From Luteolibacter rhizosphaerae (GTDB lineage Bacteria; Verrucomicrobiota; Verrucomicrobiia; Verrucomicrobiales; Akkermansiaceae): a stretch of 64,000 bases of DNA. Below the pieces are notes generated by a model. That model searched no databases. It had not been told where the DNA came from and saw only the letters and a list, made by a program, of their open reading frames with translations. How positions within the stretch are numbered: position 1 is the first letter of the stretch; each line of letters begins with the position of its first letter. The position numbers and the translations under genes are program-made. Shown here piece by piece: positions 8,792-17,507 of the stretch. Where the stretch lies: assembly GCF_025950095.1 (NCBI RefSeq), contig NZ_JAPDDR010000017.1, positions 31,645-95,644 on the forward strand, written 5' to 3'.

Positions 8792-9658
8792 ATGACTCCC
8801 GGTTTTCCCAAGAAACTCGCGGTTTCCGTCTCTGTCCTGACCATCGCGGCGGCAGGGATCTATTCCTTTGACCGATCCGGTCATTCTTCCGCCACGGCCG
8901 AAGCGATCACACCACCCGGGCCGCTGCGATCTTCCGCTACCGCTCGAGCAAACGCAGACTCTGATACCGGTCGGCTTCTTGAAGAGCTCAAGTCTCTAAC
9001 AGCCTCCGGCGAGCTTTCCGATTTCCAAGCATTCCAAACCGCGATCCGATCCTTGGCGAAGATAGATCCGCAGGCTGCTTCGGACTTCGCGGCTTCCTTG
9101 GAGAATGGCTCCATCCGCGAGATCGCGCTGCACCGCGTCGCTCAGGAATGGGCCGGCCGTGACCCTCAAGCTGCCGCCCGCTGGGCGAATGATCTGCGCA
9201 ATCAGGAGGAGCGCGGCATGCTGCTCAACGGCATCTTTAGCGAAGTCTCCCAATCCGATCCCGCCAAGTCCATCCAGATGGCAGAGACCTACGACCTGCT
9301 TTCCTTCGCACCCGGCATGACCGCGAACCTCGTCGGGCGATGGGCTACACGCGACTATGACTCCGCATTGCATTGGGCTGAAGCCCAAGCTCCCGGAACC
9401 GCGCGTGAGGAGATCTTCGCCCGTCTCGCGGTCATCCGCTGCGCCACTTCACCCGAAGATGCCGCAAGCTTGATCTCCGATCTGGTCTCTACCGGAGGCG
9501 CTCAAGAAGAGGCTGCGATCACGATAGTCTCCAGGTGGGCTACCACCGATCCGGAAGCTGCCAAGGCGTGGGCCAACTCCTTTGAAGCCGGAGCCCTCCG
9601 CGACCGGGCTCTCAATGAGGTTATCTTGGTCTCGGCGGCGAAAAGGCCAGTCCCTTGA
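8792..9658 (+). CDS. Secreted WA-DP repeat protein
   Basis: About 288 residues from ATG 8792; the frame is open further upstream but lacks a plausible start there. The N-terminal hydrophobic segment LAVSVSVLTIAAAGIYSF is a signal or anchor. The rest is built from ~30-35-residue helical repeats: WAGRDPQAAARWANDL, a degenerate SDPAKSIQMAE, WATRDYDSALHWAEAQ, WATTDPEAAKAWANSF. Three other proteins here share the design. The end (SAAKRPVP) stops just where another DP-AA unit would be expected, so a small deletion or frameshift near 9640 is possible. Function unknown; the repeat resembles a TPR-like solenoid, probably a binding scaffold. It directly follows the ricin/zincin gene (68-bp gap). Confidence 0.75.
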   Translation: MTPGFPKKLAVSVSVLTIAAAGIYSFDRSGHSSATAEAITPPGPLRSSATARANADSDTGRLLEELKSLTASGELSDFQAFQTAIRSLAKIDPQAASDFAASLENGSIREIALHRVAQEWAGRDPQAAARWANDLRNQEERGMLLNGIFSEVSQSDPAKSIQMAETYDLLSFAPGMTANLVGRWATRDYDSALHWAEAQAPGTAREEIFARLAVIRCATSPEDAASLISDLVSTGGAQEEAAITIVSRWATTDPEAAKAWANSFEAGALRDRALNEVILVSAAKRPVP

Positions 9659-9683
9659 TCGGATTTCCTCGAATTCTCCTTCC

Positions 9684-9914
9684 TTACCCGAAGAACTTCC
9701 TCACCAGCGCCATCACGCCGCTGAGGATCACGCTCACGAGGATGCAGGTCATCACCGGGAAGTAAAAGCCGGCCTTGTCACCCTCCACCCGGATGTCACC
9801 GGGCAAGCGGCCGATCCATGAGAGCCAGCCCTTGCCCCCGGCAAACCACAACACGGCCCCGAGAATCACGATTCCCAGTCCCGCGAAGACTAGCAGCTTG
9901 CCCGCATTCTCCAT
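9684..9914 (-). CDS. DUF2905 family small membrane protein
   Basis: A 76-residue protein with two transmembrane helices (LLVFAGLGIVILGAVLWFA and FPVMTCILVSVILSGVMALV) joined by GKGWLSWIGRLPGDIRVEG, a signature loop of the DUF2905 family. The gene lies 9 bases downstream of the Tat TIM-barrel gene on the same strand, so the two are probably cotranscribed. Family function is unknown. Confidence 0.85.
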   Translation of the reverse strand: MENAGKLLVFAGLGIVILGAVLWFAGGKGWLSWIGRLPGDIRVEGDKAGFYFPVMTCILVSVILSGVMALVRKFFG

Positions 9915-9923
9915 GCCCCAAGA

Positions 9924-10862
9924 TCACGCGAAGGCCTTCCGCAGCAAGTCGAGACTCTTCGGGATCGCCGTGAGCGGATCCTCCTTGCCCTCGAATTCCA
10001 GCGAGACATAGCCGGTGAAGCCCGCGTCTTTCATGATCTTTGCGATCCGGGGGTAATCGAGCTCCAGCGTGTACCATACCCCGCCGCCGAAGTAGGTCTT
10101 CGTCTGGATCAGCACGGTATCCTTGGCCAGCTTGGTCAGGCGCTCGTAGGGATCTTCCAGGAAGTTCCCGGTATCCAAGGTCACCTTCAGCCAAGGCGAG
10201 TTGATCGTGTCCACCACGCGCTTCACGCCTTCCGGCGTCACGCCGAGCCCCCAGTGATTCTCCAGTCCGAGCACCACGCCGCACTTCTCCGCCACCGGCA
10301 GGATCTTGCGGTAGGACTCGATCACCCAGCCGTAGGCATCTTCTTCGGTATAGCCTTCCAGCGGTTGCTCGATCCCGCGCTTTGCCATCAGGTCGTCGAA
10401 ATCTTTCGAGGTTCCCCAGGTGCCCGAGTTCACCCGCATGGTCGGGATGCCCAGCGCGTAGGCCTGCTCGATACAATCGATCGTGTGCTTGATCTGCGCG
10501 TCGCGCTTCGCCTGATCCGGCGAGAGGAATCCTTGGTGAGTCGAGTAACCCATCAGGTCCAGCCCGAGCAGGAAGGCATGGCGCTTGTATTTCTGCAGCG
10601 TGACATTGTCCGGGATCTCATTCGCCGCGGCGATCTGGCGTTGCAGGATCTCGAAGCCATCGAAGCCCATGCGCGCGGCGTGATCGAGGCAGGTCGGGAT
10701 GTCCTTCAAATTCTCCCGCTGGAAGCCCCAGAAGGAGTAGGATGAGACCCCGATCCGGTTCGGTCGGGAAGGGCTGGCTGCCGCCGGTGCGGTCTCCTCG
10801 GACAAAAGGGGGAGGGGAAGGGCGGCGAGGCTTCCGGAGGCGAGGAAATGGCGGCGTTTCAT
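9924..10862 (-). CDS. Tat-exported sugar phosphate isomerase/epimerase-like TIM barrel
   Basis: About 312 residues from ATG 10862. MKRRHFLASGSLAALPLPLL is a Tat-type signal almost superimposable on that of the protein at 4303-5184. The barrel carries GFDGFEILQRQ, VVLGLENHWG and LKVTLDTGNF, in which Glu and Asp would bind a divalent metal. The family covers xylose isomerase-like and hydroxypyruvate isomerase-like enzymes and 3-dehydroshikimate dehydratase-like proteins; which reaction this one performs cannot be told. GGAGAGG lies just upstream of the start as a ribosome site. It leads into the DUF2905 gene. Confidence 0.85.
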   Translation of the reverse strand: MKRRHFLASGSLAALPLPLLSEETAPAAASPSRPNRIGVSSYSFWGFQRENLKDIPTCLDHAARMGFDGFEILQRQIAAANEIPDNVTLQKYKRHAFLLGLDLMGYSTHQGFLSPDQAKRDAQIKHTIDCIEQAYALGIPTMRVNSGTWGTSKDFDDLMAKRGIEQPLEGYTEEDAYGWVIESYRKILPVAEKCGVVLGLENHWGLGVTPEGVKRVVDTINSPWLKVTLDTGNFLEDPYERLTKLAKDTVLIQTKTYFGGGVWYTLELDYPRIAKIMKDAGFTGYVSLEFEGKEDPLTAIPKSLDLLRKAFA

Positions 10863-11165
10863 GACCTCTCCAGACACCACGCGGAGGCCGCCGTGGCAAG
10901 AACTCGACCGCATTTCCGGTGGGAATTGGCAGCGATCGCCGCCGTAAGGAACGAAAAGTGACAAGGGTCCGGATGGGGTCGGGGCTCCTCCTCCGCTCTT
11001 GGAATCGGGCTGCCGCCGCCTCTGCGGAATCGCGGATCCTTGTGTGATTTCCGCAGGCCCGGAGGAATCATACAAGTCTCGCGGAGGATCGGGGTTACCT
11101 TTCATCAGCCCTTCCGTGCGCAACCCAAGTCTCGCGCACCGAACTCATCCCCGTCCCCGAAACCC
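10863..11165. other. 303-bp divergent intergenic region
   Basis: Lies between the divergent TIM-barrel and glycosidase genes. An inverted repeat, CTGCGGAA (11022-11029) with TTCCGCAG (11049-11056), is the only structure noted. No convincing -35/-10 pair was found for the large plus-strand gene. Confidence 0.5.
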
Positions 11166-14100
11166 ATGGGCCTCCTGCACTGTGTCCTGATCCTCTTGTG
11201 CCTGCTCACCCTGTTCGCCCGGGGGCAGACCCTCGTGTTGAACAACGAGGTCCATCGCGCCGATACCTTGGCCGCCAATACCGTGGCGACCCTGAGCGGC
11301 AAGTCCGAGCTGCATATCAACGGTGGTGGCGATCCGATACCCGGCTGCACCATCCACCTGAACTCGGAGAATTCCTTTCTCTTCCTGCACCAGCTCCTGC
11401 CGTCCTCCGTGGCTGCCACCTATCTCTCCCGGGTGCGGGTCAATGGAGCAGCGGCCGTGCTGGATACGAACGTCAGGGTCGTGGAGCACGTCGCCGGAAC
11501 GGTGCTCATTCCCCAGCCTTCCTCTTACTTGCCGCTCCAGGTATTCACCGGAACCCATCTCACCGGTACCTCGAAGAAGCTCGGCTCCTATACCGCCTAC
11601 AACACGACCACGCTCGGCCCCTTCGCGGACAACATCCGCTCTTTCATCCTGAAGCGCGGCTACACCGCGACCTTCGCGCAGAATGAGAATGGCACCGGCA
11701 GCAGCGTGAACTACGTGGCGCAGGACGGCGATCTCGAGGTATCCTTCATGCCCGCCGCTCTCGATCGCACGGTGAGCTTCATCCGTGTCTTCCCCTGGCG
11801 CTGGACCGGGAAGAAAGGTTCCTGCGATGTCGGTCCCGTTTCGCTGAAGGCGAACTGGAATTACAATTGGAACATCAGCTCGAACTCCACGCTCGATTGG
11901 GAGTATGTCGCTATCAAGCAGCAGCCGAACTGGCCGGGCTTGGATCAGGATTGGAAGTGGCGCGGGGTGAATCACCTGTCCGGCTACAACGAGCCGGACA
12001 ACTCGGTGGAGGATGCTTATCAGAATCTGACTCCGGCGGGCTCCGCGGTGAATGCCGCCGCGCGCTGGCCCGACCTGCTTTCCACCGGGCTACGCGTCGG
12101 AGCCCCGGCGGTGACGGATGGTGGCACCGGTTGGCTGAACACCTTCATGAACGAGGCGAATAGCCTCGGGCATCGCGTCGACTACGTGCCGGTGCACTAC
12201 TACCGCAGCTACTGGAACAAGACCGACCCGGCGGGCGCGGCCACGCAGATGTATAATTTCCTCAAGAGCATCTACGATGCGACCGGGAAGCCGGTCTGGG
12301 TGACCGAGTTCAACAACGGTGCGAACTGGACTGACAATGCCCACGATCCCGACGTCACGCAGAATCGCAACGCGATCGAGGCGATGATCAACATGATGGA
12401 CAATACGCCGTGGATCGAGCGTTACGCCATCTACAGCCGGGTCGAGTGGTTCCGCCAGACCCACTACGATGACGGTAGTATCACGCCGATGGGGGCCATG
12501 TACCGCGATCATGTCGCCCCCATCGCCTACCAGCAGGTGGTGCCGAACAACAGCCCTTCAGCTGCCGCCGACTATCTCTTCGACGGTAACGTGCGGGACT
12601 CGCGCAACGGGAACAATCCGGTCGTCTACGGCTCGCCGACAATGGTTCCCGGGAAGCACGGGACCGCGCTTTCCTTCGATGGAACCGACGACTTCCTGAG
12701 GCTGCCCAATCGTCTCGGCGACAGCACCGACTTCTCCAGCGCCGCCTGGGTGAAGTGGGGCGGGGGGGCGAATTGGCAGCGGATCTTCGACTTCGGCACC
12801 GGCACGAACGCCTACCTCTTTCTGAGTCCTAAGGCGGGCAGCAATGTGTTGCGGTTCACGATCAAGAACGGCGGGGCCGAGCAGCAACTCAATCACAGCG
12901 CCGCTCTTCCCGTGAATGTCTGGACTCATGTGGCGGTGACGCTCACCGGCAACACCGGCAAGCTTTTCGTCAACGGTGCCTTGGTAGCCACCAATACCGC
13001 GATGGACATCAACCCGGATGCCATCGGCACGAACTCGAATTTCATCGGGGATAGCCAGTTCGCGGCGGACCCGATGTTCAATGGCCAACTCGATGACCTG
13101 CGCTTCTACACGAACGCGCTCAGCGATGCCCAGGTGGCCACCCTGGCAGCGAGCACCCCGGCGCAATTCAGCGCGGATCTTCTTAACAAGCCCTCAGCAC
13201 CGAAGTATCAGCCTTATGTTGCGAGCATCGCTGCCGACCTGAGCGGCGGCAGCGTTACCTTCAGCAAGCTCGGCGGCCCGGCTTGGCTGGCCGTGGCTCC
13301 GGATGGTAGCCTGACCGGCGTCCCCGGCCTGAATGACGGCGGCATCAATACCTTCCTCGTCAGTGCCACCACTCCGGCCGGCACCGTGCAAACCGCTACC
13401 GTGCAGGTGGAGGTTACGGAGGCTGCGGGCCTGAGTTCCCGCTATGCCTTCAATGGCACGCCACTGAGCCTCACCGGACCCGCCCACGGCATAGCCAGCG
13501 GCAGCCCGGCCTATGTCGCCGGAACCCGCGGCCAAGCCATCGATCTGGATGGCACTGACGATCTCGTCACTTTGCCAGCAGGGGTGGCCAGCCACGACGA
13601 AATCACGATCGCCACTTGGGTGAACTGGGATGGCGGAGGCAACTGGCAGCGCATCTTCGACTTCGGCAATGGCACCGAGGAATACTTCTTCCTCTGCCCG
13701 AAGTCCGCTAGCAACCGCATGCTCCTGCTCATCCGCAGAAATGGCGTGGAGACTTCGGTCGATGCCGGCCCGCTCGCCACCGGGCAATGGGTCCACCTCG
13801 CGGCGACTCTTGGCGGCGGCAATCTCCGCCTCTTCGTCAATGGTTCCCAAGTCTCCACGACGGCCACGACGATGAAGCTCTCCGATATCAACCCGGCGAT
13901 GAACTACATCGGCGACAGCCAGTATGCGGCGGACCCTCTCTTTAATGGTCGCTTGGACGAATTCCTGATCTTCAACCGGATTCTAACAGGCACGCAGATC
14001 GGGGCCTTGGTCACCGCCCAGGCGCCGACCTTCACGTCGGACACCATCAGCAAGCCGAATGCCGCGATCGGCACTGCCTACGAGCAGACCCTCTCCGGAA

Positions 14101-15359
14101 ATGCCAGCGATCCGAATGGCGCGGCCACGCTCGTGTTCTCGAAGGTCGGCGGACCGGCGTGGTTGACCGTGGCGGCAAATGGCCGGCTCTCGGGAGTTCC
14201 TTCCGCAGCCGATGCCGGCCTCAGCCGCTTCATCGTGCGGGTGACCGATTCCTCGGGCCTCGCGGATGATGCCGTGCTAAACATCAACACGCCGGGCCCC
14301 GCCGATCTCATCGCTCATCACCAGTTCAACAACTCTCCTGCCGATAGCGCGGGAGGCACCACGGCCACCAATTTTGGCAGCCCGGTCTATGCCGACGGCC
14401 TCTTCGAGCGCGGCATCCGTCTCGACGGCACCGACGACTACGTGAGGCTGCGCAATACCGTGGTGAACGGACTCACCGACATCACCATCGCCGCCCGGGT
14501 CTTCTGGGATGGCGGCAACAATTGGCAGCGCATCTTCGACTTCGGCAACAATACCACCCAGTACATGGTGCTCACCCCGAAGTCCGGCGCGAACACCCTG
14601 CGCTTCACGATCACGGTCACCGGCAATGCCGCGGGCTCCGAGCAGATCCTCGAAGCCCCGCCGCTACCGGTCGGTGAGTGGTCGCATGTCGCCGTCACGC
14701 TGAGCGGGGATATCGGCACCCTCTACGTGAACGGCGCGGTGGCGGATACCCGCCCGATCCTTCTCAACCCGGCCGACTTCTCGCCCTCGCTCAACTACAT
14801 CGGCAAGAGCCAGTGGCCCGATCCCTATTTCGCCGGAATCGTCGATGACTTCCGGATCTACAACCGCAGTCTCAGCGGCAGCGAGGTCCGGTCGCTCGCC
14901 ATACCACTACCCGCCGTCGTCGTGCCCGATCCCTCCTTCGAGGCTTGGGCGCAAGCGATCAGCTTCCCGGAGGGCGAGAACGCAGCCGACAGCGACCCCG
15001 ACAGGGACGGTGCTCCCAATCTGTTAGAATATCTCCAAGGCTCGGACCCCCTCGCTGCCGGTGATGGCAAGCTCCCCGGCCTGATCATAAAAAGCGGTAC
15101 CGAACTCGGCGGCAGCACCGATCCAGCCAAGCGCTACTTGACCCTCAGCAGCCGCGTGAAAAAGTTCCGGCCGGGGGTGTCCTTGATCCCCGAAGGTGCC
15201 GAGACTCTGGCCGACCTCGCATCGCCCGCGGCTGCTTCCCGCATGACTCAATCCGGAACGCCCGTTTCCGATGGCGAATACGAGACCATCACTTGGTTCT
15301 ACAATGTGGCCGTGGAAGATGGTGCGCGCGGCTTCGTGAGATTGCGGGTGACGAAGTAA
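11166..15359 (+). CDS. Secreted glycosidase with three LamG-type lectin domains
   Basis: About 1397 residues from ATG 11166, with signal peptide MGLLHCVLILLCLLTLFARG. Residues about 200-450 look like a glycosyl-hydrolase catalytic core (Asl1/GH128-like): GYNEPDNS with E276 as likely acid/base, YVPVHYYRSYW, and VTEFNNGANW with E381 as likely nucleophile. Three Laminin-G/concanavalin-like modules follow (about 468-667, 757-944, 1047-1240), each with AxxFDGTDDxxxLP-like and NWQRIFDFG motifs. Putative Ig linkers (GGPAWLxVAxDGxLxGVP) separate them. Near the C-terminus DSDPDRDGAPNLLEYLQGSDP resembles a calcium-binding thrombospondin type-3/dockerin-like loop. A beta-glucan or similar polymer is the likely target, by inference. 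Confidence 0.82.
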   Translation: MGLLHCVLILLCLLTLFARGQTLVLNNEVHRADTLAANTVATLSGKSELHINGGGDPIPGCTIHLNSENSFLFLHQLLPSSVAATYLSRVRVNGAAAVLDTNVRVVEHVAGTVLIPQPSSYLPLQVFTGTHLTGTSKKLGSYTAYNTTTLGPFADNIRSFILKRGYTATFAQNENGTGSSVNYVAQDGDLEVSFMPAALDRTVSFIRVFPWRWTGKKGSCDVGPVSLKANWNYNWNISSNSTLDWEYVAIKQQPNWPGLDQDWKWRGVNHLSGYNEPDNSVEDAYQNLTPAGSAVNAAARWPDLLSTGLRVGAPAVTDGGTGWLNTFMNEANSLGHRVDYVPVHYYRSYWNKTDPAGAATQMYNFLKSIYDATGKPVWVTEFNNGANWTDNAHDPDVTQNRNAIEAMINMMDNTPWIERYAIYSRVEWFRQTHYDDGSITPMGAMYRDHVAPIAYQQVVPNNSPSAAADYLFDGNVRDSRNGNNPVVYGSPTMVPGKHGTALSFDGTDDFLRLPNRLGDSTDFSSAAWVKWGGGANWQRIFDFGTGTNAYLFLSPKAGSNVLRFTIKNGGAEQQLNHSAALPVNVWTHVAVTLTGNTGKLFVNGALVATNTAMDINPDAIGTNSNFIGDSQFAADPMFNGQLDDLRFYTNALSDAQVATLAASTPAQFSADLLNKPSAPKYQPYVASIAADLSGGSVTFSKLGGPAWLAVAPDGSLTGVPGLNDGGINTFLVSATTPAGTVQTATVQVEVTEAAGLSSRYAFNGTPLSLTGPAHGIASGSPAYVAGTRGQAIDLDGTDDLVTLPAGVASHDEITIATWVNWDGGGNWQRIFDFGNGTEEYFFLCPKSASNRMLLLIRRNGVETSVDAGPLATGQWVHLAATLGGGNLRLFVNGSQVSTTATTMKLSDINPAMNYIGDSQYAADPLFNGRLDEFLIFNRILTGTQIGALVTAQAPTFTSDTISKPNAAIGTAYEQTLSGNASDPNGAATLVFSKVGGPAWLTVAANGRLSGVPSAADAGLSRFIVRVTDSSGLADDAVLNINTPGPADLIAHHQFNNSPADSAGGTTATNFGSPVYADGLFERGIRLDGTDDYVRLRNTVVNGLTDITIAARVFWDGGNNWQRIFDFGNNTTQYMVLTPKSGANTLRFTITVTGNAAGSEQILEAPPLPVGEWSHVAVTLSGDIGTLYVNGAVADTRPILLNPADFSPSLNYIGKSQWPDPYFAGIVDDFRIYNRSLSGSEVRSLAIPLPAVVVPDPSFEAWAQAISFPEGENAADSDPDRDGAPNLLEYLQGSDPLAAGDGKLPGLIIKSGTELGGSTDPAKRYLTLSSRVKKFRPGVSLIPEGAETLADLASPAAASRMTQSGTPVSDGEYETITWFYNVAVEDGARGFVRLRVTK

Positions 15360-15376
15360 GGCCTATCCGCTAGCTC
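15348..15376 (+). promoter_or_regulatory. yjbQ promoter, leaderless type
   Basis: GTGACG (15348-15353), 17-base spacer and TAGCTC (15371-15376), with 6 bases to the ATG at 15383. It overlaps the 3' end of the glycosidase gene. The -35 box is weak. Confidence 0.4.
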
Positions 15377-15382
15377 CGCTGC

Positions 15383-15802
15383 ATGGCTGCACATGCCGAA
15401 TCCTTTCAGATCCGCACCCGCGGGAAGGGCACCCTCGAGATCACGGACGAGGTCGCCGCGATCGTGAAACGGAGCGGGATCACCACCGGCATCGTCACCG
15501 TGTTCGTGCGCCACACCTCGGCGAGCTTGGTGATCATGGAGAATGCCGATCCCAGCGCGCGCCGCGATCTGGAGGCCTTCTTCGATCATCTGGTGCCGGA
15601 GGACACGCCGTACTTCGTGCACATCTATGAGGGCCCGGATGACATGCCCAGCCACATCCGCATGACCCTGACCCGGACCAGCGAGGTCATTCCGGTGATG
15701 GATCGCGCCATGACCCTCGGCACTTGGCAGGGGATCTTCCTCTTCGAACACCGCCGCGACCCGCACACCCGCCAGATCGTGGTGAGCGTGACGGGGGATT
15801 GA
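15383..15802 (+). CDS. yjbQ: YjbQ/UPF0047 family protein
   Basis: A 139-residue single-domain protein, the usual size for the UPF0047/YjbQ family. The diagnostic segment FVRHTSASLVIMENADP is at about 46-62, followed by HIRMTLTRTSEVIPV and GTWQGIFLFEHR, which form the conserved His-rich trimer interface. The E. coli homologue has weak thiamine-phosphate synthase activity, but the physiological role is unsettled. Cytoplasmic. It lies ahead of nadC with its own promoter-like signal and a 43-bp gap. Confidence 0.88.
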   Translation: MAAHAESFQIRTRGKGTLEITDEVAAIVKRSGITTGIVTVFVRHTSASLVIMENADPSARRDLEAFFDHLVPEDTPYFVHIYEGPDDMPSHIRMTLTRTSEVIPVMDRAMTLGTWQGIFLFEHRRDPHTRQIVVSVTGD

Positions 15803-15809
15803 GAATGGA

Positions 15810-15839
15810 TTGCGTGTTTTGCCCTGCTTGAACTAGTTT
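15810..15839 (+). promoter_or_regulatory. nadC-birA promoter, leaderless type
   Basis: TTGCGT (15810-15815), 18-base spacer, TAGTTT (15834-15839), then 6 bases to the GTG at 15846. The expected transcription start coincides with the GTG. Confidence 0.5.
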
Positions 15840-15845
15840 CCGCGC

Positions 15846-16697
15846 GTGGACGAAAGTGTTGAACGTTTGATTGAATCCGCGCTGCGGGAAGATATCGGCT
15901 CCGGGGATCTGACCTCCCTCTACTTCGTCCCGGAGGAGCGCCGTGCGACTGCCTTCGTCGTGGCCCGCGAGGCAGGAGTCTTCTCGGGAGGCGAACTCGG
16001 TCTGGAAGTGTTGCATCGCGTCGATCCCGCCATCCAAGCCTCGCTGCTGGTTGCGGATGGCGACCGGATCGCAGAGGGAGCCTATCTCATGAAGTTGGAA
16101 GGCCCGGCCCGTTCGATCCTCACTGCCGAGCGCACCATGTTGAATTTCATGCAGCGGATGAGCGGTGTGGCCAGTGCCACCCGCCAATATGTCGATGCCG
16201 TGCGTGGCACGAATACCCAGATTCTCGATACCCGGAAGACCATTCCCGGCTGGCGTCTCTTGGACAAACGCGCGGTGCTCGATGGCGGCGGTACCAATCA
16301 TCGCATGGGGCTCTACGACCGCGTGATGGTGAAGGACAATCACCTCATGGCTGCCAGTGATCCGGTGGTATTGCAGACGGCGATCAAGCGCTTGAAGGAG
16401 GAGCATCCCCAAGTCGAAGTCGAGTTGGAGGCGGACCGTTTGGAGCAGGTGCAGATCTTCCTCGGCTTGGAGGGCGTGAACTACATCCTGCTCGATAACA
16501 TGAGCCTCACCGATCTGGCGCAGGCTGTGAAGATGCGCGGGGAAGCCACGACCCCGCTGCTGGAAGCAAGCGGAGGCGTAACTCTGAAGACGGTCGCTGG
16601 CATCGCCGCTACCGGCGTCGATTTCATCTCGGTGGGTGCGATCACCCATTCGGTGAAGGCCATGGATCTGGCGCTCGATTTCACACGCAGCGAATGA
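15846..16697 (+). CDS. nadC: Nicotinate-nucleotide pyrophosphorylase (carboxylating)
   Basis: Quinolinate phosphoribosyltransferase: quinolinate plus PRPP gives nicotinate mononucleotide, CO2 and PPi in de novo NAD synthesis. At 283 residues it has the usual length. The start is a GTG (MDESVERLIESALREDIGSGDLT). Family motifs in order: ERTMLNFMQRMSG, DTRKTIPGWR from D128, NHRMGLYD, KDNHL from K163, ILLDNMS, and EASGGVTL near the C-terminus, all contributing to the substrate pocket. The last bases overlap the birA start (ATGA), showing translational coupling. nadA and nadB are not in the window. Confidence 0.96.
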   Translation: MDESVERLIESALREDIGSGDLTSLYFVPEERRATAFVVAREAGVFSGGELGLEVLHRVDPAIQASLLVADGDRIAEGAYLMKLEGPARSILTAERTMLNFMQRMSGVASATRQYVDAVRGTNTQILDTRKTIPGWRLLDKRAVLDGGGTNHRMGLYDRVMVKDNHLMAASDPVVLQTAIKRLKEEHPQVEVELEADRLEQVQIFLGLEGVNYILLDNMSLTDLAQAVKMRGEATTPLLEASGGVTLKTVAGIAATGVDFISVGAITHSVKAMDLALDFTRSE

Positions 16698-17440
16698 GTC
16701 TGGACTGGCAGGACCTTGAGTTGCCGCCCGGTTTCCGCATGGATTTCCGGGAGAAGACCGGTTCCACGAACGACGATGTCCGCAGTGCCGCGAATGCCGG
16801 AGCTGTGAAAGGTCTGGTGATCGTAGCCGGGAAACAGGAGTCCGGGCGTGGTCGCCGCGGAGCTGCTTGGGTATGTCCGCCGGGGGAGGGGCTCGCCTTC
16901 TCCGTCTTGCTACGCCCGCGCGAGAATAAAGCGCTCTGGCCGCGGCTTTCTCTCGCCGCCGGTCTCGCGGTGGCTGAGGCGATCGAGCGGCTTGGACCCT
17001 TGGCTGAAGTGAAGTGGCCGAATGACGTTTGGGTTGGGGGCCGGAAGATCGCCGGGATACTGGTCGAAGCCGGGGACGACTTCGTCGTGATCGGTATCGG
17101 CATCAATGTGGGAGTGAAGGAGTTCCCGCTGGAGCTTGCAGATAGCGCGACCTCGCTGGCGCTGGAGTGTGGCGAGGCACCGGAATTGTCCGCCGTTCTG
17201 CTGCTGGTGCTGGAGCGACTGCAGGTGTGGAGCGCGAAGATCGGCGGGGGCTTCGAGGAACTTCTGCGCGGTTTTCGGGTCCGTTGTGCGCTGACTGGAA
17301 AGGCTGTGCGTCTGCTTGCTGCGGATGGGGCGCTATCCGGAACCGTCGCCGGGATTGGGGATGGCGGGGAGCTTTTGGTGGAAACTCCCAACGGGGTCCG
17401 GAGGTTGGTGCAGGCGGACGAGGTGCGGATTACGGGTTAA
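16694..17440 (+). CDS. birA: Biotin--[acetyl-CoA-carboxylase] ligase
   Basis: Biotin protein ligase of 248 residues that makes biotinyl-AMP and transfers biotin to the carboxyl carrier protein. Motifs: EKTGSTNDD (20-28), the adenylate loop GRGRRG (51-56), KWPNDVWVGGRKIAGIL, and the C-terminal SH3-like domain. It lacks the N-terminal helix-turn-helix of E. coli BirA, so it is a monofunctional ligase and not a repressor of biotin genes. The ATG overlaps the nadC stop by 4 bases, so the two form an operon. Confidence 0.94.
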   Translation: MSLDWQDLELPPGFRMDFREKTGSTNDDVRSAANAGAVKGLVIVAGKQESGRGRRGAAWVCPPGEGLAFSVLLRPRENKALWPRLSLAAGLAVAEAIERLGPLAEVKWPNDVWVGGRKIAGILVEAGDDFVVIGIGINVGVKEFPLELADSATSLALECGEAPELSAVLLLVLERLQVWSAKIGGGFEELLRGFRVRCALTGKAVRLLAADGALSGTVAGIGDGGELLVETPNGVRRLVQADEVRITG

Positions 17441-17475
17441 AGGCTGTTTTTCCCGCATTTCGCGCGGATTGGGCG

Positions 17476-17504
17476 TTGCCCTCCCGACGGAAGGGGCCTA
17501 GATT
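17476..17504 (+). promoter_or_regulatory. Promoter of the PBP2-type gene
   Basis: TTGCCC (17476-17481), 17-base spacer, TAGATT (17499-17504). Only 3 bases separate it from the GTG at 17508 and 15 from the in-frame GTG at 17520, so the second GTG may be the true start. Confidence 0.5.
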
Positions 17505-17507
17505 CGC

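Noticed and set aside
16694..17440. BirA as a biotin-operon repressor
   Set aside because: The protein has no N-terminal helix-turn-helix, and the catalytic domain starts within the first ~20 residues.
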